A stretch of 64,000 bases of DNA from Ectocarpus siliculosus. Its lineage: Eukaryota; Sar; Phaeophyceae; Ectocarpales; Ectocarpaceae. Every line of letters begins with the position of its first letter. Positions within the stretch are counted from its first letter, which is position 1. The stretch lies in the NCBI GenBank assembly GCA_000310025.1, contig FN649741.1, positions 3,998,894-4,062,893 on the forward strand. Direction: 5' to 3'. Below, in pieces: positions 34,001 to 49,000 of this stretch. A program made the translations under genes and the position numbers. The notes below the pieces were generated by a model, which had not been told where the DNA came from, searched no databases, and saw nothing but the letters and a program-made list of their open reading frames with translations.

Positions 34001-37000
34001 GTGTTCTTCCTGTTCTCCGCACTCTGCTGTAGCTCCCTGGTCTCTCTTGTTCGACGGTTCCCCTTCCTTCTTGGTCCTACCCACCCGCTGGACCTCGCCG
34101 CGAACGCCCCCGGCCTCGTCTTCTCCAGATTCAGAGCGTCCTCGCCCATTAGTAGTTATATTGCTTGGTGTAGATCTCCCTCCTCCACTTCTTCCTCGAT
34201 TACCGCCCCCTCCCTCCGCCTTATCGTCAACTCCATCCTTGTCAATGCCAGAAGCAACGAGCGGCGTACCACCCCCACTCGTCCCGCCACGATGGCCAAC
34301 ATCGCCCGCATCCACGCCAGCCCTCCCGCGACAGACGTCGAGCAGCGCTTCCACGGCCCCAGCCTCCCCCGCCTCCGACTGGTACGACGGAGAGCCGAAC
34401 GCCAGGTTGGCGAGGGCGGTGGCGGCGTGCGTCTGCACCTCGGGGTCCGGGTGGGGCAGCAAGCTCACCAAGACCGGGATGAGGTCCGGCGCCGCCTTGC
34501 CCATGCGGTCGGCGTTGTCCTCGTGGTATGCCGCCACGCTTAGGGCCGAAGCGGCGGCCCGAACGACCTCCCAGTCGTCTCTCTCTCTGCATAGGCGAGT
34601 CTTTGTTGAAAGATGGGTGATCCGGTCCGGGAGTTGAAGGGATTTACATCCAGATGGCAATATTGAGGGCGAGGGGAGAAGGAAGAGGGAAGAGGGATGA
34701 GGGAAGACTGGGGTGGAACGGGAACTTGGGGGCCAAGGTTGTTTGTTTTGATGAACTTTCTCATGGTCACGGGTATCTCTTGTTCGGATCCATCTGGTGT
34801 TGCTGGGACCGCAGGAAGAGACGAAACGACTGGAAAAAAAGTACGTGTTCCTCCAACATACCTTACGTCGACTGATCGGGACGAAATGACGTTGGCTCAC
34901 TCTCCTACGTATGAAACCCAGAGGCCTACTGAACTCACCAGCAATGCCACAGCGCCTCCTCCTCCTCCCCGACCGCTGCCTTCAGCCACAATGTCGTCTC
35001 CTCCTCCTCCTCCTCCTCCTCCTCCTCCCCTGGCGCCTCTCCTTCCGACACCCGCTACCTTCACCACTGTGTCCACCCACGCCTCGGGGACACCGGTTCC
35101 AGCCGGCGACCACCCGCCGAGTTCGAGTTGATTGGCCTCGTTTGGCCCTTCTTGCCTCCTAGCCCGCCTGAGGGCCCACTGGCGGCGCTCACGCACAACG
35201 GCTCTTGCGCTCATTGCCGCTCTTGGCCTGAATTCTTCTTCCTCTTCCTCCACTCGTTCTCCTTCATTTTTCTCAGCGCTGCCGTGTTCCTGGTTCTCAT
35301 CCTCTCCCACGCCACCAAGGCGGCCGGCTTCCGGCGTCGCCGTCGCCGTCGCCGTCGCCTCGGTGACAAGTTGACCACCCTGTCCATCTCCTGATGACGA
35401 CGCCCTCTGTCCAGACTCGTCGACAGCAGAATTGTCGGCAAGGTCGTCCTCGATTGAACGCGAGAAATATTCTTTGGTTGCCTTTCCCGGCCCCCTCTGC
35501 TTGGAAAGGAGCGGTGGGCTGTTGGGGCTTCTGCTGGCTTGTTCGTGCCAGGCAGAAGCAGGGGATGGAGAAGGGGGCGCTGATATCTGATCGGCATGCC
35601 TGAACTCCTCGGGTCCGTCGAAGGTCCGCCCCCTCTCCAGCAGCCGTGCCTCCTCGGCCGGGCAGCATGATTGCACCCAGAGGTCCCAGTGGCGGTAAAT
35701 GTCCCACGCCAAGACACGCGCCTGGTTTTCAATCGAAGTTCAATAGAGTTGTGCTGAGAATTCAGTACTTGTTCCAATTTTACATTTTACCTTGGTGCAT
35801 TCGTTTGACAAAACGTGAACTCCGTCTGTTTGCGTAAGAAACGAAGCTGGGAACGTAGATATTGAGAGTTCATCGTTAGCAACAGCAGACGAGCGCAGTT
35901 TCTTCGTCGTCCGAGGTGATCAACTGTACGATGCTGGGTCGGGACGAGGGTCGAGGAGGGCACAAACGGTCAGGTTGTAGAAGCGTTTCACAGACATCTC
36001 AACGGGTCTTCTATGGCGAGGGAGTATGCACACGTCCTCTCTGGGTTTCCAGGAGGTGTTGGAAGTTAAACCCTACCCGAGGGTATTCGACATGAAATTG
36101 TGAAATCGCCAGAACCCATCGTCGCCAGTGCCTGAGAGCTCAACCAGTGTTTGCAGGACAGCTAAAGACACAGCACTAGGCTTGATCCCCGTGCACAAAG
36201 TCCAGCAGTGCACCTCGACACTATGAGTACATGTGGTGCCTTTTTGAAGATGTCGTAATCTACGGATGACTGAGGGCGGCGGAAAGCACAGAAGCGTCTT
36301 GTGTTACCTCGGTGTGGCCGTTCCAACCGAGGGCTCCCAATGCTCTTGCGGCGAGCCGTCGAAGATCCTTGCGAGGACCGCGGCAGACGGCAGCAAGCAC
36401 CTCCACAGCACCTGTTAGTTTGGGGCAGGCAACGGGTTCACGTGTTCATGCGTTTCGTGATGAAAGTCTGGCGTTTACCCAAGCCTTCCTGGTTCAGTTC
36501 CCAGCGGGCAGTGCCATGCATACGCGAGTGAGGTTGTTGTCAGTAGGCAACGTGATGGTCCTTCGGCGTCAACAACGGAAACGTGCATTGGTCTCTTCGG
36601 AAAAGCACCTCCGAGAGAGAACAGTGTACGCATTTAGTAGCTGGTCGCGACGAGCACGGCGGTGGATATCGTCGAGGCACAATGCCTGAGACTGCTCATG
36701 CCAACACTATTAGGCAAACTATTTGGCCGGTATGAACGTAACACGGCACACTTCGTCCGCTAGCGAAGAAGCAGTGTACATACACTGATCATCGCGTGCT
36801 TTGAAAGCATCGTCAGAGGTTCAAAACAGCTGACCCGCCTCTCTGCGATGATTCCCAATGACGAATAGAAACTTTTGGGTAGAAATAGGTAGACCTTAAA
36901 CTTGACGGGGCAGGCTTTCAGCATAGAGGTGGCCTACTATCGTAGCCAATGAACAACTGTGAAGAATATGCATCGCTTTTCGAGACGTCACAAATTGAGT

Positions 37001-40000
37001 ACTACCGCAAGCACTCACCGTTAGCGCGTAAGGCGTCGTTGTGTGTCCGTCGAGACCCAGCCAGGTTGGCCAGTCGCTGCGCGAAGAAGAGGAACAGGCC
37101 GTCCACGCTCGTGCATAGGAGGCGGATGGCCGTGCGATGTCGCCACACCTTGTGTCTCTCCTCCCGCTTTTGTCGCTCGTGTTCAATCCTTTCCAGCGCC
37201 TGGAGCCGCCTCATTTCTTCTTGGGTTTTGATGTGGAAGCGAATCTGTGTTGTACGCATATCAGTTATCGAAAGGCATGGAATCGCAGAGTACGAAAGCC
37301 ATGTGTTGTATCGTGTTGGGCCATGGACGGGGAAGGGCTCATGGGCTTGGTACATTAGGTGTTCGCCTTTCTGAACGATGGTTCTCGTCGAGCACGCCGC
37401 GGGGCTGGTTCCGAGGGATGGATGATGCCCTGTACCATCACCACAAAGCAAATCTGAGACACGGAAACACGCATGATGCCAAGAGGCCTCGTTCGGCAAG
37501 GGGTACACCTTGCTGCTAAACTCCTTCGTTCATTGTTCCATAGAAAGTAACGTGCTCGCACGCGCGATAGCTCCCATGCCAATGTACGAAGAAGTGTCTG
37601 AAAGATCTTCGTCGGCGGTTTTCCAGATGGCCGCCTGGTTTCGAGCGGAGGCTGTGCGTTTTCTGCCAGACGCAATGAGGCACACCGGCGACTTAAAAAT
37701 ATCCAAACTAGAACATAGCACCGAAATCGAAAATCCCTTCGTTCACTTTGCTGACCTCATCGTGCAATGCTGCGATCCAAAGCTCCAGCCGCAGCGAATG
37801 CATCCTCTCTGCCCGCAGCTCCGTTCGTAGTTTCTCGGAAAGCACCTTCAATCACCAGCAACAATGCAAGCATTGTCACAACAACAGAAATGCCCACTAC
37901 GGTACATACACGAAGGAACACAAGCAGGCAGGCATACTTGAAACAGCATCTTGAAGGGTGTTTTCCGAGTTTGAATACAAGGGGACTAAATCCTTGGACA
38001 CAGAAGCTACGCCAGTGCATCACGGCCCGTGGTACCTGTCAGCATGGTCATGCCGACCGCAGGTCGCATTCCCGACGGTGTGCAAAGTCAAGAAAATTGG
38101 GCGTGTGGTATTCTGAGCAGACGGCCAACATCATCGGTGATACTACAATAAGAAAGTTGCATTCAGGGCGATTTCGAGCATCCACACCCTCGCGCGGTCC
38201 TTCACGATCGCCAGGCGGTCTTCTGCGGCCTCCCTCTTAGCTCGTTCCTGAGCAAGGTCGTGCCTCAGAGCCTTTACCCACGCCTCCGTGTTGGAACGCC
38301 CGCGGTTCAGCTGCTCGATACGGGCGGTCAGCTCCGCACGAACCTTTTTGAACGTTAGCGTAATCAGCACAGAAATTGGGGGAATGGGGGGCATGTGCAC
38401 ATCGGTATTGGATTGTCCTGGAAGCGTCGGAGAACAAAGAAAATATTATCACGAGCCGCGGTGTTGAGTTTGGCCAAACACGGTTGAATCCGTCGCAACG
38501 AGCAGCCTGATTGCCTACGCGTTCTGCATGAGTCTCTCTATTCTGCGTTGCGAAACAGAAAGACAACGCTTCACGTACCGATTCTATGCCGACCAAGTGA
38601 CATTCCCAGGTCATATATCCATTGATTGGGATGCCGTGTCAAAATACACCACGCCCCTTGGGGAAGCACACGCCCCTCAGGAAGTAAGAGTGTGCTCGGA
38701 ATCCGAACGGGATATCATTCATCCTCAGCAGGGTTACTTGGGGTACCCGGACACTACTTTATCAACCCCCCTGCCGAGTAAGTATCGAGCTCGACGTTTG
38801 ATTTTTCCCTTAGGAACGAAGGTCTAACGATAGGCGGCAACCCCTCGACAAAGAATCAGTAGAAGGGCTCACGCACAATGCCATATCGTCGAAGGTCGTC
38901 CGATGTACTGCTTCTTAGGAGTTGGCAACACTCTATTGTTTTGGTAGGATCGGACAGCAACAAAATTGGAATCTAGATTAATTTTTCCTGTCCATTTATT
39001 GACCGGTTTCATTGCGTGCTGCTGGTCTCTTCCCAGAACCGAATGCACGTCACTTATATGCTGGCCACATATGCTTGCCGTAAAATACCTCGTTGTACTC
39101 CTTGCGGAGCTCGGACAGAGCCTGCTCTAGCTTGTCAATGCGAGCGGCAGACTCTTTCCGTTGTTTCTCCAGAAGGCCCTGTGATCGTGTTTTAACAAGC
39201 AAGGCAGGTCGGAGAGAGAAACGATGAGGAGGGCTGCATGTATGTTTGAACTGGTGATGGGAGCCGTGCGAAATGCTCTGGATATCTTCTCTTTGGGGTT
39301 ACCATTAAAACAGTCCGAAACGTCTCGTTAAAAAGAGGAAAGCTTAGATATCACATCATGGCAGGCGACAAGAGCAGGAGCGCATAAGCACGGCAGGGCT
39401 CAAACCGCATAGGAACCCCCAAAGAAACAGTTAGATCATACATGTCTTGGCTGCGTTTAGACTCGACTACAACTGTGCTACTTGAAGTATGCACACAAAC
39501 ATTTAAACGTTGTCGAAAAGCAATACTTGCTATGCTCTACCTTGTATTACACGCCCTCCCCGACCCACTAGGACGGGCGTTCAAAAACACTTCAAAGTTT
39601 ATTCGTTCGTACACTCTCAACCTTTCCTCAGTACGTGTTTTTATTAGCCAATGCTGCAACAATACAGGTCCTTGGAGCCTTTTGAAAACTGTCTTCATGT
39701 TGTGCGGGGCACATTCGGGCGCCTTGAGGCGCCCGCGCAGGGCATTTGGATGGGTACTCCTTTAAGTCTCGAAGAACAGATTGCTCCTGCTTTCGTGTTA
39801 TCGTTATGAAGATAGCCGTATGACGAGGGGTTCGCTCGTTTTCTGGGCGTGGTATGCCTCAAAGTTATCGCTACAGCACTCAAGCGGTATCGCAACACAC
39901 CAACGGCACGACACACCTTCAGGCTGTCGACAGCTTCCCTCCCGGCGGTCCTCAAGGTCAGTATCTCGTGGTCTCTCCAGCCCTCAATCGCCCCTAGCTT

Positions 40001-43000
40001 GGCCTTGAGGATGGCGACGTCGCGGGCGGCCTCGCGGACTCTCACGCACGATGATTCCACGGCCTCTTGCTCCACGCGTAGCTCCCGTGCGTGCCTTCCG
40101 AGTAGGAGACGCACCTTCGTTTGTCCAGGCGGGCAGACAAATGGAGCCGCAGTTTGATTGATCTTTTTTTGCAGGTGTTTGTGCCTTGCTTAGAGACATA
40201 ATGTTTCCCATGATATTTGTAGGAGCTCATCGAACGCACATGGAAGCCCCTTAACCCTTGCGTTGTGCTCAACTTTGCCTACGCGAGGTAGCGCCCCAAC
40301 CCTTCACCGTGCGTGTCGACGTGCAGTTGGAGGCAAAAATATCTGCTGTGCTCAATCCTAGATAACTATTTCCCGTTTCGGTGTCAACGCAGCTCCATTT
40401 CAGGGGCCCTCGAACGGGCGCGAGGCCAAACAAATCAATCAAGAACCCTTTTTCCATACGCCAAAGTGTTATCTCTATCCCATCGAAATTCCCAACAATC
40501 CCTTCACAATGACCCACCTCATCTTCGTGCCGTTGCTTCTCCGCCTTTGGCAGCCATTGGTCTGGATGGGGTGCGGGAAGTGCTCCCCTGGCAGCACCTT
40601 GTACAAGCTCGCCCACGGTGGTCTCGCGCCTTCGGGCCAGCTCCCGAATCCGCACCATCTCTGCTAGTTTGTCTTCCCAGCCTGTTTCAAAGAGCAGAAT
40701 CGGTTCCATGGGGTGATGTCAATACCAAAGGGGCTGAAACAATTCGTGCCTTCTCAGTCCGTCCGTTTCGCTCTTCTGATCATTCCACTCTCCGCTCCCT
40801 CCCCCAATCCTCCTCACGTTTCTGTTCCTTTGCGGCCTCCTGGAATTCCTCGCTGACCCAGTCTCTGTGGGCAGAATACACGTCTCCCGGAGAAACCGTT
40901 CCTTCTGTCCCGACCCCGTCCTTGTCTTCTGCCGCCTCTTTCTTCCTGGCCTCAAATGTGGATCTTTGGGCGACGAGCGTCGCGTGTCCGACCTACGCGG
41001 ACAACGGTAAGAAGGTCATGTTGCGGGGTGGAAAGGACGCCGTGAGCATTGACAATCTTTCACGGCTTGCGCAACTTTTTCTCAGCCACGTGCGCACAAT
41101 AAATATCGGTCGGGCACACGGAATACGGGTTTGGAGAGATCGACAACTCTTGGATGACTAACCTTTGAACTATTGCCGTACGAGGGGATGCTAATTGCCT
41201 ACACAACTCAGTAGACGGGCGACGCTGCTGTCTGGAAAGAAGGCAACACATCTACCCACGTGCCGAATTTGCTGACAATGCAGCGACGATACAATAGATT
41301 ATGCCGGACACATACATTGATACAAACATACGCTACAGTAGCACCGTATCAGGCAAACCAAACCTTCACGAGAAGCCTTATCATGCCCTCCTTCTCCCCC
41401 ACCGCGGCCCTCTCTGCCAGCAACCTCCGGAACTCGGATTGCACGACCCACTTTCTCTCTTCGTAAAGCTGCCGCCGACGTCTACCCTCTTCCACAAGAC
41501 TCTCTCGGAGCTCGGCCACGCGCCTGGTCCAAGGTTGTCAGCCCGTGTGGTTGTAACGAGAGTTGAACGCAAGCAATGTACAAGAAAAATCCTGGAGTGT
41601 TAACTCCCTGTTTTTCGTGCTCCCGCTTCAGGGCTTCCGTAGTACCGTGGTCGCGTTCTGGATATGCCTGCTATCGTCGCATGGACCGTTGGGTCGAGGG
41701 GGCTAAGGGGTAGCGGGGTGCATGTGTCCTGCTACCTTTCCTCTCTCCCAGGGACTCATGGGAGAAACGTAGTATTATCGTGCGTGGATGCGACGGTGAA
41801 GGACGACAACCCAACTTTCTGTAACCAATATTCCCATCGTTCAGGGGGCTCCCTTTACGGCGGAAGTTAGATCCTACGACCGGCTCCTTCAATACTTCGT
41901 TTGACCGGACTATTCGCAATTGATCGACTTCGCCGGCGTACCAAATCGTTGTTTTGAGAAATCCGGAAACAGTTTCGTGTGCTCTTCACGGTGTGATTCC
42001 GGCGAGTCTCGGAACTGTTGGACATCATATCCACCCGCTAGAGACCACTAATTCCACACCGTTCCGGCGCTCGGTCCGATGGTCGAGATGTGAGCTTGGT
42101 GTCAAACACCCACCTTCATTATGTACGAAGAACAGTGAGAGATGGCTTGAGCAACAAAACAACGTACTGGCATACCTTCGGCATTCGATCATCCTGCCTG
42201 CTCGTCGCTCTTCCCACCGCAGCGTATCCAGCCGGTTGAGCGCCGCATCCGGCAGCCTCTCCAGTGCTTCCTTGTCTCTAAGCGCATCTGGTAGCTCCAC
42301 CTAGGTGCAAGTTGGGGTGTCGCCACTTCTTTGAAATCTGGATTTCTCGTCGACTCGACGTGAAATGTTACACCACATTTTCCGCTTGGGTGCGGCAACG
42401 GTCTCCTTTCTCCAACAAGGGACGATGCCATCGCAATGTTGCTATTGGGATGTATAAGCACTTTCTTTCGCCTATCAAGAAGCGACTGGCTGGAGTCAGA
42501 ACGTTCCTTCTCCTAAACTGTACCACACCCATTCACCACGCGAATGGGTGCTAGCTCGTGCTGTTTATTCATGCAAATCGAGTCCGTGCTGATTATCGTT
42601 GAAGGCCCTCACCTGTAAACGTAGCAACCACTCGTGCGCCCGGGCCTCCTCGGCAATTTCCTTGGCCAAGGTTGCCTGCACAAAACATGACAACGCCGGG
42701 CGAAGAAGATCGATAGCAGAATTGAAACGGTAGCACATTGCTACCGGGCATGTGCATAGTCTTTTTTCAATGGCACCGAAGACAGGCACAAGGTAGAGTG
42801 GGGTGAACTACGAGCACAATATAATCTTTGTAACTGAAACAGACGTAGTTGCCCCAGGGCTCTAAAGAGACGATATCGCGGTTGAACCCCGCAGATGGAT
42901 AATTTGGCGCTGTGTCTACAGCACGGAACATACCTCCGATTTACTTGACCCAGAGACAGTCCTTGTGAGCCAGCCTAATTCCGCCTTTTCGTGGATTTCA

Positions 43001-46000
43001 ACATTAGGTTCAACATCATCAAAGACATTGAAGTGTAGTAAGGCTTCCGCTCCGACCTTCAATGAGCTTTTCCCCCCTTCAATAGTCTTTCAGTTTACTC
43101 GGCGTACGATACTCCCATGGGTATCGTTCTACTAGACCGAAATGCTCAGCAAGGCTGTAAATCTAGGTGTTCAATACAACTTGCCTCGAACCTCCGCTTT
43201 GCTTCTTGCGACTGTAGCGCTATGTCTTGGTCCGCAGAAGCCTCCAAGGTCAAAAGCTTCAGGTGTTCCGTGTGGGATCTTGACGGCAGTAGAGAGAAAA
43301 CGGGCGACTCGGATCTCACGTGGGTGACCCTTGTACGGGCGGATGGCAATAGTACCAGGGGGATCTGGGGTGGAGCTGACACGGCTGCCTGCAGAGACCC
43401 CGGGTCCACTGTGGGGTTCCTCCATTATGCGGAAGGGACATGAAGCTCGAAGGTCCGTGTCATTTCATTGCATTTCCTGGAAAATATGTGGAGAGTGCTT
43501 CCAGGCACGAAGAAATACATTCCTATAGAGACCATGGTCCAGGTTCGTCCACCTGATCACGCTTGGCGAACAGCCGTTCGTTCCCGTAGATTCAGTAGAC
43601 ATTTTCCGTCGAAAAATGAACGCGGAACCATGCAACACCGTTCGCACCTTGTAAGTGCAGCCAGGGAATCGAGATTCAAGTGGTCTAGTCTTGACTGGTG
43701 GCATGTGACAGACAGCCGCTCTTTCCGCTCCACCTCAAGCCGCTCCCACTCGCGGTGATTGTACTCGTACACACCCATGGCATCGTTGTACCTGGTATGG
43801 GAAAAAGACGCGCTTCGGTTGGTTGATTGGTCTTTTGGTCTGTTGTTACATTCGACACCATCTTGCTCCTCGAGTGAGTCTACTCATCCTATGCAATCAC
43901 TCTGCCTAGGTAATCTCTAGAACACCCCAATCTGCTTTACCCTCCCCTCCTCACTCTGCCATATTCTTACCGATTCACCTCAGACCATGTGGCTAATTCA
44001 AGTCCGACTTCGCTCCTCGATTTGATTCGATGCCGGTTCGGCGCTCCCATAGTTGAGCTTCTCTTGTGAGCGTTCGGAGTTGTTTATACAAAATCTCAAA
44101 TAACGCAGTAGGCTTCGCTTTTGTGTATGTTCCTCTCTTACCTGAGCGTTTCTTCCTCGAGCAAAATCACCACCTCTGCTTGTCGCTGGCTGATCACCGT
44201 CGTGATCTGTTGCAGCTGTTTCGACGACATGGTCTTCCCCTCGGGTAGCACGATTGGTTCACCGTGGTCGAAATCTCCGCCACTTTCGAAATTGTTTGAG
44301 GCGCATGCATACGTTCGTTGTGAAAGTTTCGGTGTTATTGAGAGGGAGTGCGAGACGGCAGTGGCGGGTGTACGGACCGATTGGCGAAATGAGAAGAAAC
44401 TTCCTGCAACAACGCTAACGTTCGGTCCTTCTTGTGTACCGCTGACTAGCCAATCGATCGAGCGCGACATCGCAGTACGTATGCATGACTGATCCGACTC
44501 CACGACCAGGTTCAGCAGCGTACAGTGCACCCACCGTATTTTTTCCGAAAAAACGTCCACTTCGTCCTGCCGCATTTTCTCTGCGTCGGGTACTAGCGAC
44601 GGCGGTAACATCCGTCCCGGGTCAAGCGTTGGCGGCTTCAACGGTGTCACCAACGGAAACATCAGCAAACAATATGGCCAAAAGATGGGACGAGATAGTG
44701 AGCCGAGTCGAAAGGCAAGTCAACCTCAAGAGATGGTGCACGCTGGGTCGGAGAGGGTTGACAACCAATGCAAACAGGGGCGAATAGATACAAATGGAAG
44801 ACTTACTTCTAAGGTCTGTACGTTATTTTAGTTAAATGAGGTCTTTCCCGGTATCACGGCGTGTTCGTGCGTAACAACTTGCATCCATATCCCATCTGTC
44901 TGCACGTCTCTTTGTAGGGAACGAGGAAGGACAGAGAGGTGTATGCCCGACTGTGTTTGGTAGAGACATACTCTAAACGTGAGGTGTTCTCTATATCAGC
45001 ACCTCGAACTTATTGAGTAAAGCTTTCGTTGAACCAATAGCCACAGGGTATCACAACCGTAAACATCAACTTCACGAACAGGTGCGGATCTACCGAAGAC
45101 TTACGGACGGTGGCTGCGGCTCGATCAACGGCACTCTGAGACCCCTTATCTCCATGGCCATCTTTGCCATACCGGCCTGTTGCCGTGAAGCATCGAATGC
45201 TAGGCCCGCGAGCGCCATCTCCTCCGCTTCGACCAAATCTTTCCACCTAATGCAGCCAGGGGTCAGGAATATTCGGGCAAGGTTGAAGGCCGAATGCGAA
45301 CCTGATGACTTTTGTCGCCAGGGTTATTCAAACACGTTATTACACACTTCTGCACCGAATTTCGTACTAGCATGCGCCCAAAAAACGGCCAGCACACCGG
45401 CCTTTGGCACAGTCGTGGCAACGCGTGTGTCGGGGCGATCAACCGTCATCGCTCGGTAGTTTCTACTCTCTTGTGGAAGACGGCACGAAATCGAGATACC
45501 ACCCAAGGCACCTCGCCGCTGCTTGAGCTCGCCCTTCTTCCAGCAGGCCCTGCGTCTCGTTGATATCAACGAGAGTTTGATGCAGCGCTTCCTCCAGTAC
45601 CACCGCCTCGTAGCGGAGAAGCTCCCTGGCATCCTGGCAGCCGCGTCTACGAGAGCCTTCCTGGTACCGCCAGGTTGGCCATGCGACCGTTGTTTCGATC
45701 AAGGACGCAAACAATACGGCAGCAGAGGCAGGCGTGTTCGATCCGACTCGATCTTGTGAGGCCGGGGTCATCTTTGTGGTCCATTCGCCCAATGCAGTCG
45801 GTTTGCACGATGGAATATGAGACAATCTGTCAAAACATGTCTATGATAACTACTAGTGTAGTAGCAGCACGTGGAGGGGCACGGGAGAACGGCGAAGAAT
45901 GGAGAGATAGTAATGTCCAAGCTCACACGGCGCGAGCAACAAGAGCAGTTTCGTCCAGCCGAAAAGAAGACCGGAAAATCGGGTATAGCCGATACAAGGA

Positions 46001-49000
46001 CAAACCGTGTTTGAAGGTGACAATCGAAGCCATGGTCAGCCTGAAGGGTCGCTACACATCCTCAACTCTCACGCCATTTCTGGAACTTGCCGTGTCTGCT
46101 TGGACGCTGTTGGGGTCGTATCCTCTCGGTCTGGCAAGAGGGGCCTCATCTCGCTGGCGCAACATCTCCATCGTCTCCTTGCGCCGCGCCATTTGCCCTG
46201 CGTGTTGCTTTTCTTGAGCCTGTGCGCCCACAACACGAGTGCCAAGAAAGAGAGCAATGATAGCCCCGTCATTGACGCCCGGGTGTATGAGTAACCAAGC
46301 GAGCAAAATCGGGCGGAGGAGCAGGCCTCGAGTTATAACGCTTCAGTCGCGCTTGCGGCAGGTTATGATATTGTGCAAATTGTGGTACACGACAAAGCCA
46401 AAGCGATACACAGGCCGTTTTGATCCAATGTGGTTGATGGAGTGATCGGCAAACCCTGGCTGTTGTCCAGTCCGCTGGAAGAAAAGTAAACGAAAAGGGC
46501 AGGATGAACATCGAGAGGGGGCTCGAAAATGTCGTGTACGGGAACTTGCTGCCAAACATTGAAAGATATCCCCACGCTCATACCTCCTGGTTATTCCAGT
46601 CGTCAGGGATAGAAAACTGAACGGCCCTTCCGCATTTTCCTGCCGCCACTAACGAGGGAATTTCTGCACCAAACCGGAGCATGACGGCGGACTGTATCAC
46701 AGGCTCGTCTTGTGTTTCGTCGTCGCAGTCCTCAGCTTTAGTCAGGCACCCGCTGCCTCCCCGTCCAACGATCATTCCGCTGGCACCAGTCTCGTCGTAG
46801 AGATCAGCACTGCCGTCGCTTTCTGTGCGTGCGCTTGCTCCTAGCGAAATGGGGTTCGTGGCCGCCGATACCTCAACAACCTTGTTCAACCGCTGTCGTG
46901 CCTTGTTGAACAAGGGTGCGGCAGGTGGCGGGTTGGGGAGGCGGTGGTTACCACGGAAGGATTGAGGAAGCGTTTACTGCAGATCAGGCCGTTCGGGGTG
47001 CGTGACCACAAGAGTTCACAAGCCAAGTTCCAAGTATTCAGCGAAACCGTGTCTGGTATTCGTCGTAACCTGGTCTACAATAGTGGCGACATCGTCCTCA
47101 CTCCTGCCTAGAAACTCAATCGGCAATCCACGCGTAGTGCTACTTCAACTTTGTCGCGGTATTGTTGAAAGCCACGACATCGATAACCACCATCACGAAA
47201 CCGCGAAAACATTGCACAACACCATGACACAATCAGAGAAGACGGACAGGGATCCTAGCAACCGTGACGGTCAATGGAACCGTTCCTCTGCGCATACCTC
47301 TTGAGCCGCCGCTTCAGCTGCCTGCTGAAGAAAGCCTCGCCTCGAGCTCATAGCCCCCATGCATAAAGCCCGGGCTGCGGCATGCCTGGATGAGCTCCCA
47401 GATAGTGGATAGTCACCGCTACAATCGCCAACGCTGCCACCACCTCCATCACTCCCACTGCCACTGCCGTCGCCGTTGTCGTGGTCGACCCGGGGTATCC
47501 GCGTTTTCGTTCGTCGCGGTAACCCCGGAGCCACCTCTTCTTCCCGCTTCCCTATCTGCTCGGCGAAGAACGCGGCAGTGCCCCAGCGGTCGCCCCCTCT
47601 AGGGTCCCAAACGCTTTGTGGTGGTTTTTGTACGTGGTTCGAACCGTTAAGGCCTGCCCAAACCGCCTCCGCTGCCAGCGCGTGAAAAGCTGCGCATGAA
47701 ACGGCGCCGCTACTCCCCCCCTCCTGTTCCTCGGAGGCACGAGCGAGAGGGAAAGCTCGATCGCCGATCTCTTGAGCGAGAGTGTCGGGCAGCGTTTTCG
47801 ACGGATTCGAGAACCGTTCCTCGGTAACCTCCTCGACCCCCACTGTAACATCGCCCTCGTCTGAATTGGTTGGATCAGAAAGGTTCGGCAGCGACGGCGA
47901 GCTTCGCTCCTCTTCTCCTATGGCGCTGCTGACCTGTAGCTGCTCCTCTGCGGACCCTTCGTGGTCGGTTCGGTTGCTTCCGCGAGAGCCGCCGCTGGCG
48001 GGTTCGGCAGCTGCCTCCCCTGCAGCTTGCGTGGTGGCCTGTTCGGCCGCTGTTTCAAGTGCTCGATCCCCTTCTCCGCTGGACGAGGCGGTGCGGGGGC
48101 TACTTCCTGCTGGTTCTGTTGCCGCTGTGGCAGGATCTCCACCGTTAGATGAAGCGGCACCAGCAGCGGCAATGACCATGTCATCTTCGTTGGTCTGCTC
48201 ACCTCCTACCGCCGACCCGATTGCTGCGTCGTCGGTCGTCCTTTCCTTCTTGACCTCCTCATAAACCCCACCATCGCCTGAAGTGTCACGGGCATCAGCT
48301 GCGTTCGTCACAGCTGTCGCGATATCCGCTGAGACTACGTTCGTCGACGACAACGTCGTGTTACCACCTCCTGGGCTCTCGTCAACTCCTTGTACTGCAC
48401 CGGCATCTGCTAGTTCTTTAGTGTTTCCTGCTACCACCGTTGGTGCGGTCACGTTTCCTTCTACGTCTTGGCTCCTTGCGGTTCCCTCCCCCGACGCTCC
48501 TAGTCCAAGGGCGAAGTCGTGCACTTCCAACTCTTCCAATCGTTTCGCGGCCAGGAGGTCGTGGGCCAAGTCTTCGAGGTTGCGTCGGACCAACTTTAGC
48601 CTCCTTTCAAACCTTTGCACACAAGATACAAGAACCGATGCGAGTGTTGCCCAAAAACGCTCCCGGTATGACAATCTTGCGCGGCTGTGCCGAGCGGAAG
48701 CTGTTGCCGCCATCGCCCGAACGAAGCAAGGTAGAGATTGACCATGACCAATTTCTACCAAATGAGTTCTCGCGTTTTTCGTGTCCAAGAGATCATGCGA
48801 TTGACGCCTTGCTGAAGTTCTCTTCGTCCATCGTCCTCAAGGTATGGTGAGTTTCATCGTCGAACGTATCGCTTCACCTATATTTCGTATCGCCTCACCT
48901 GTTTTCTCGTCTCGCGAGCCGAACGATGATACTTCTGATCTCTGCAACATCTGCGGGTGCTCCCTCCCAACTGTCTCTCTTATCCTTCTGGACAGCCGCG

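Larger units (their letters stand above)
28623..36411 (-). other. Armadillo-repeat region of the giant gene (exons 32-41)
   Basis: Ten exons encode armadillo/HEAT-type helices, for example AVEVLAAVCRGPRKDLRRLA, VQTHAATALANLAFGSPSY, AATAALANLLCYSEANAVRL, QRHAALVIGNVCQTDVH, DVVRANALWALGNLAWD and AAVALLGSDNPE. Such repeats form a superhelical protein-binding groove. The array is interrupted by low-complexity segments in exons 33 (poly-Gly and Glu-rich) and 34 (~190 residues, charged). Exon 32 is joined in phase 1 to a charged helical exon, which ties the region to the coiled-coil part. Confidence 0.85.

Noticed and set aside
33575-34543. 322-codon plus-strand frame
   Set aside because: It is the antisense of the armadillo exon 33665-34582 of the giant gene, with no recognisable domain.
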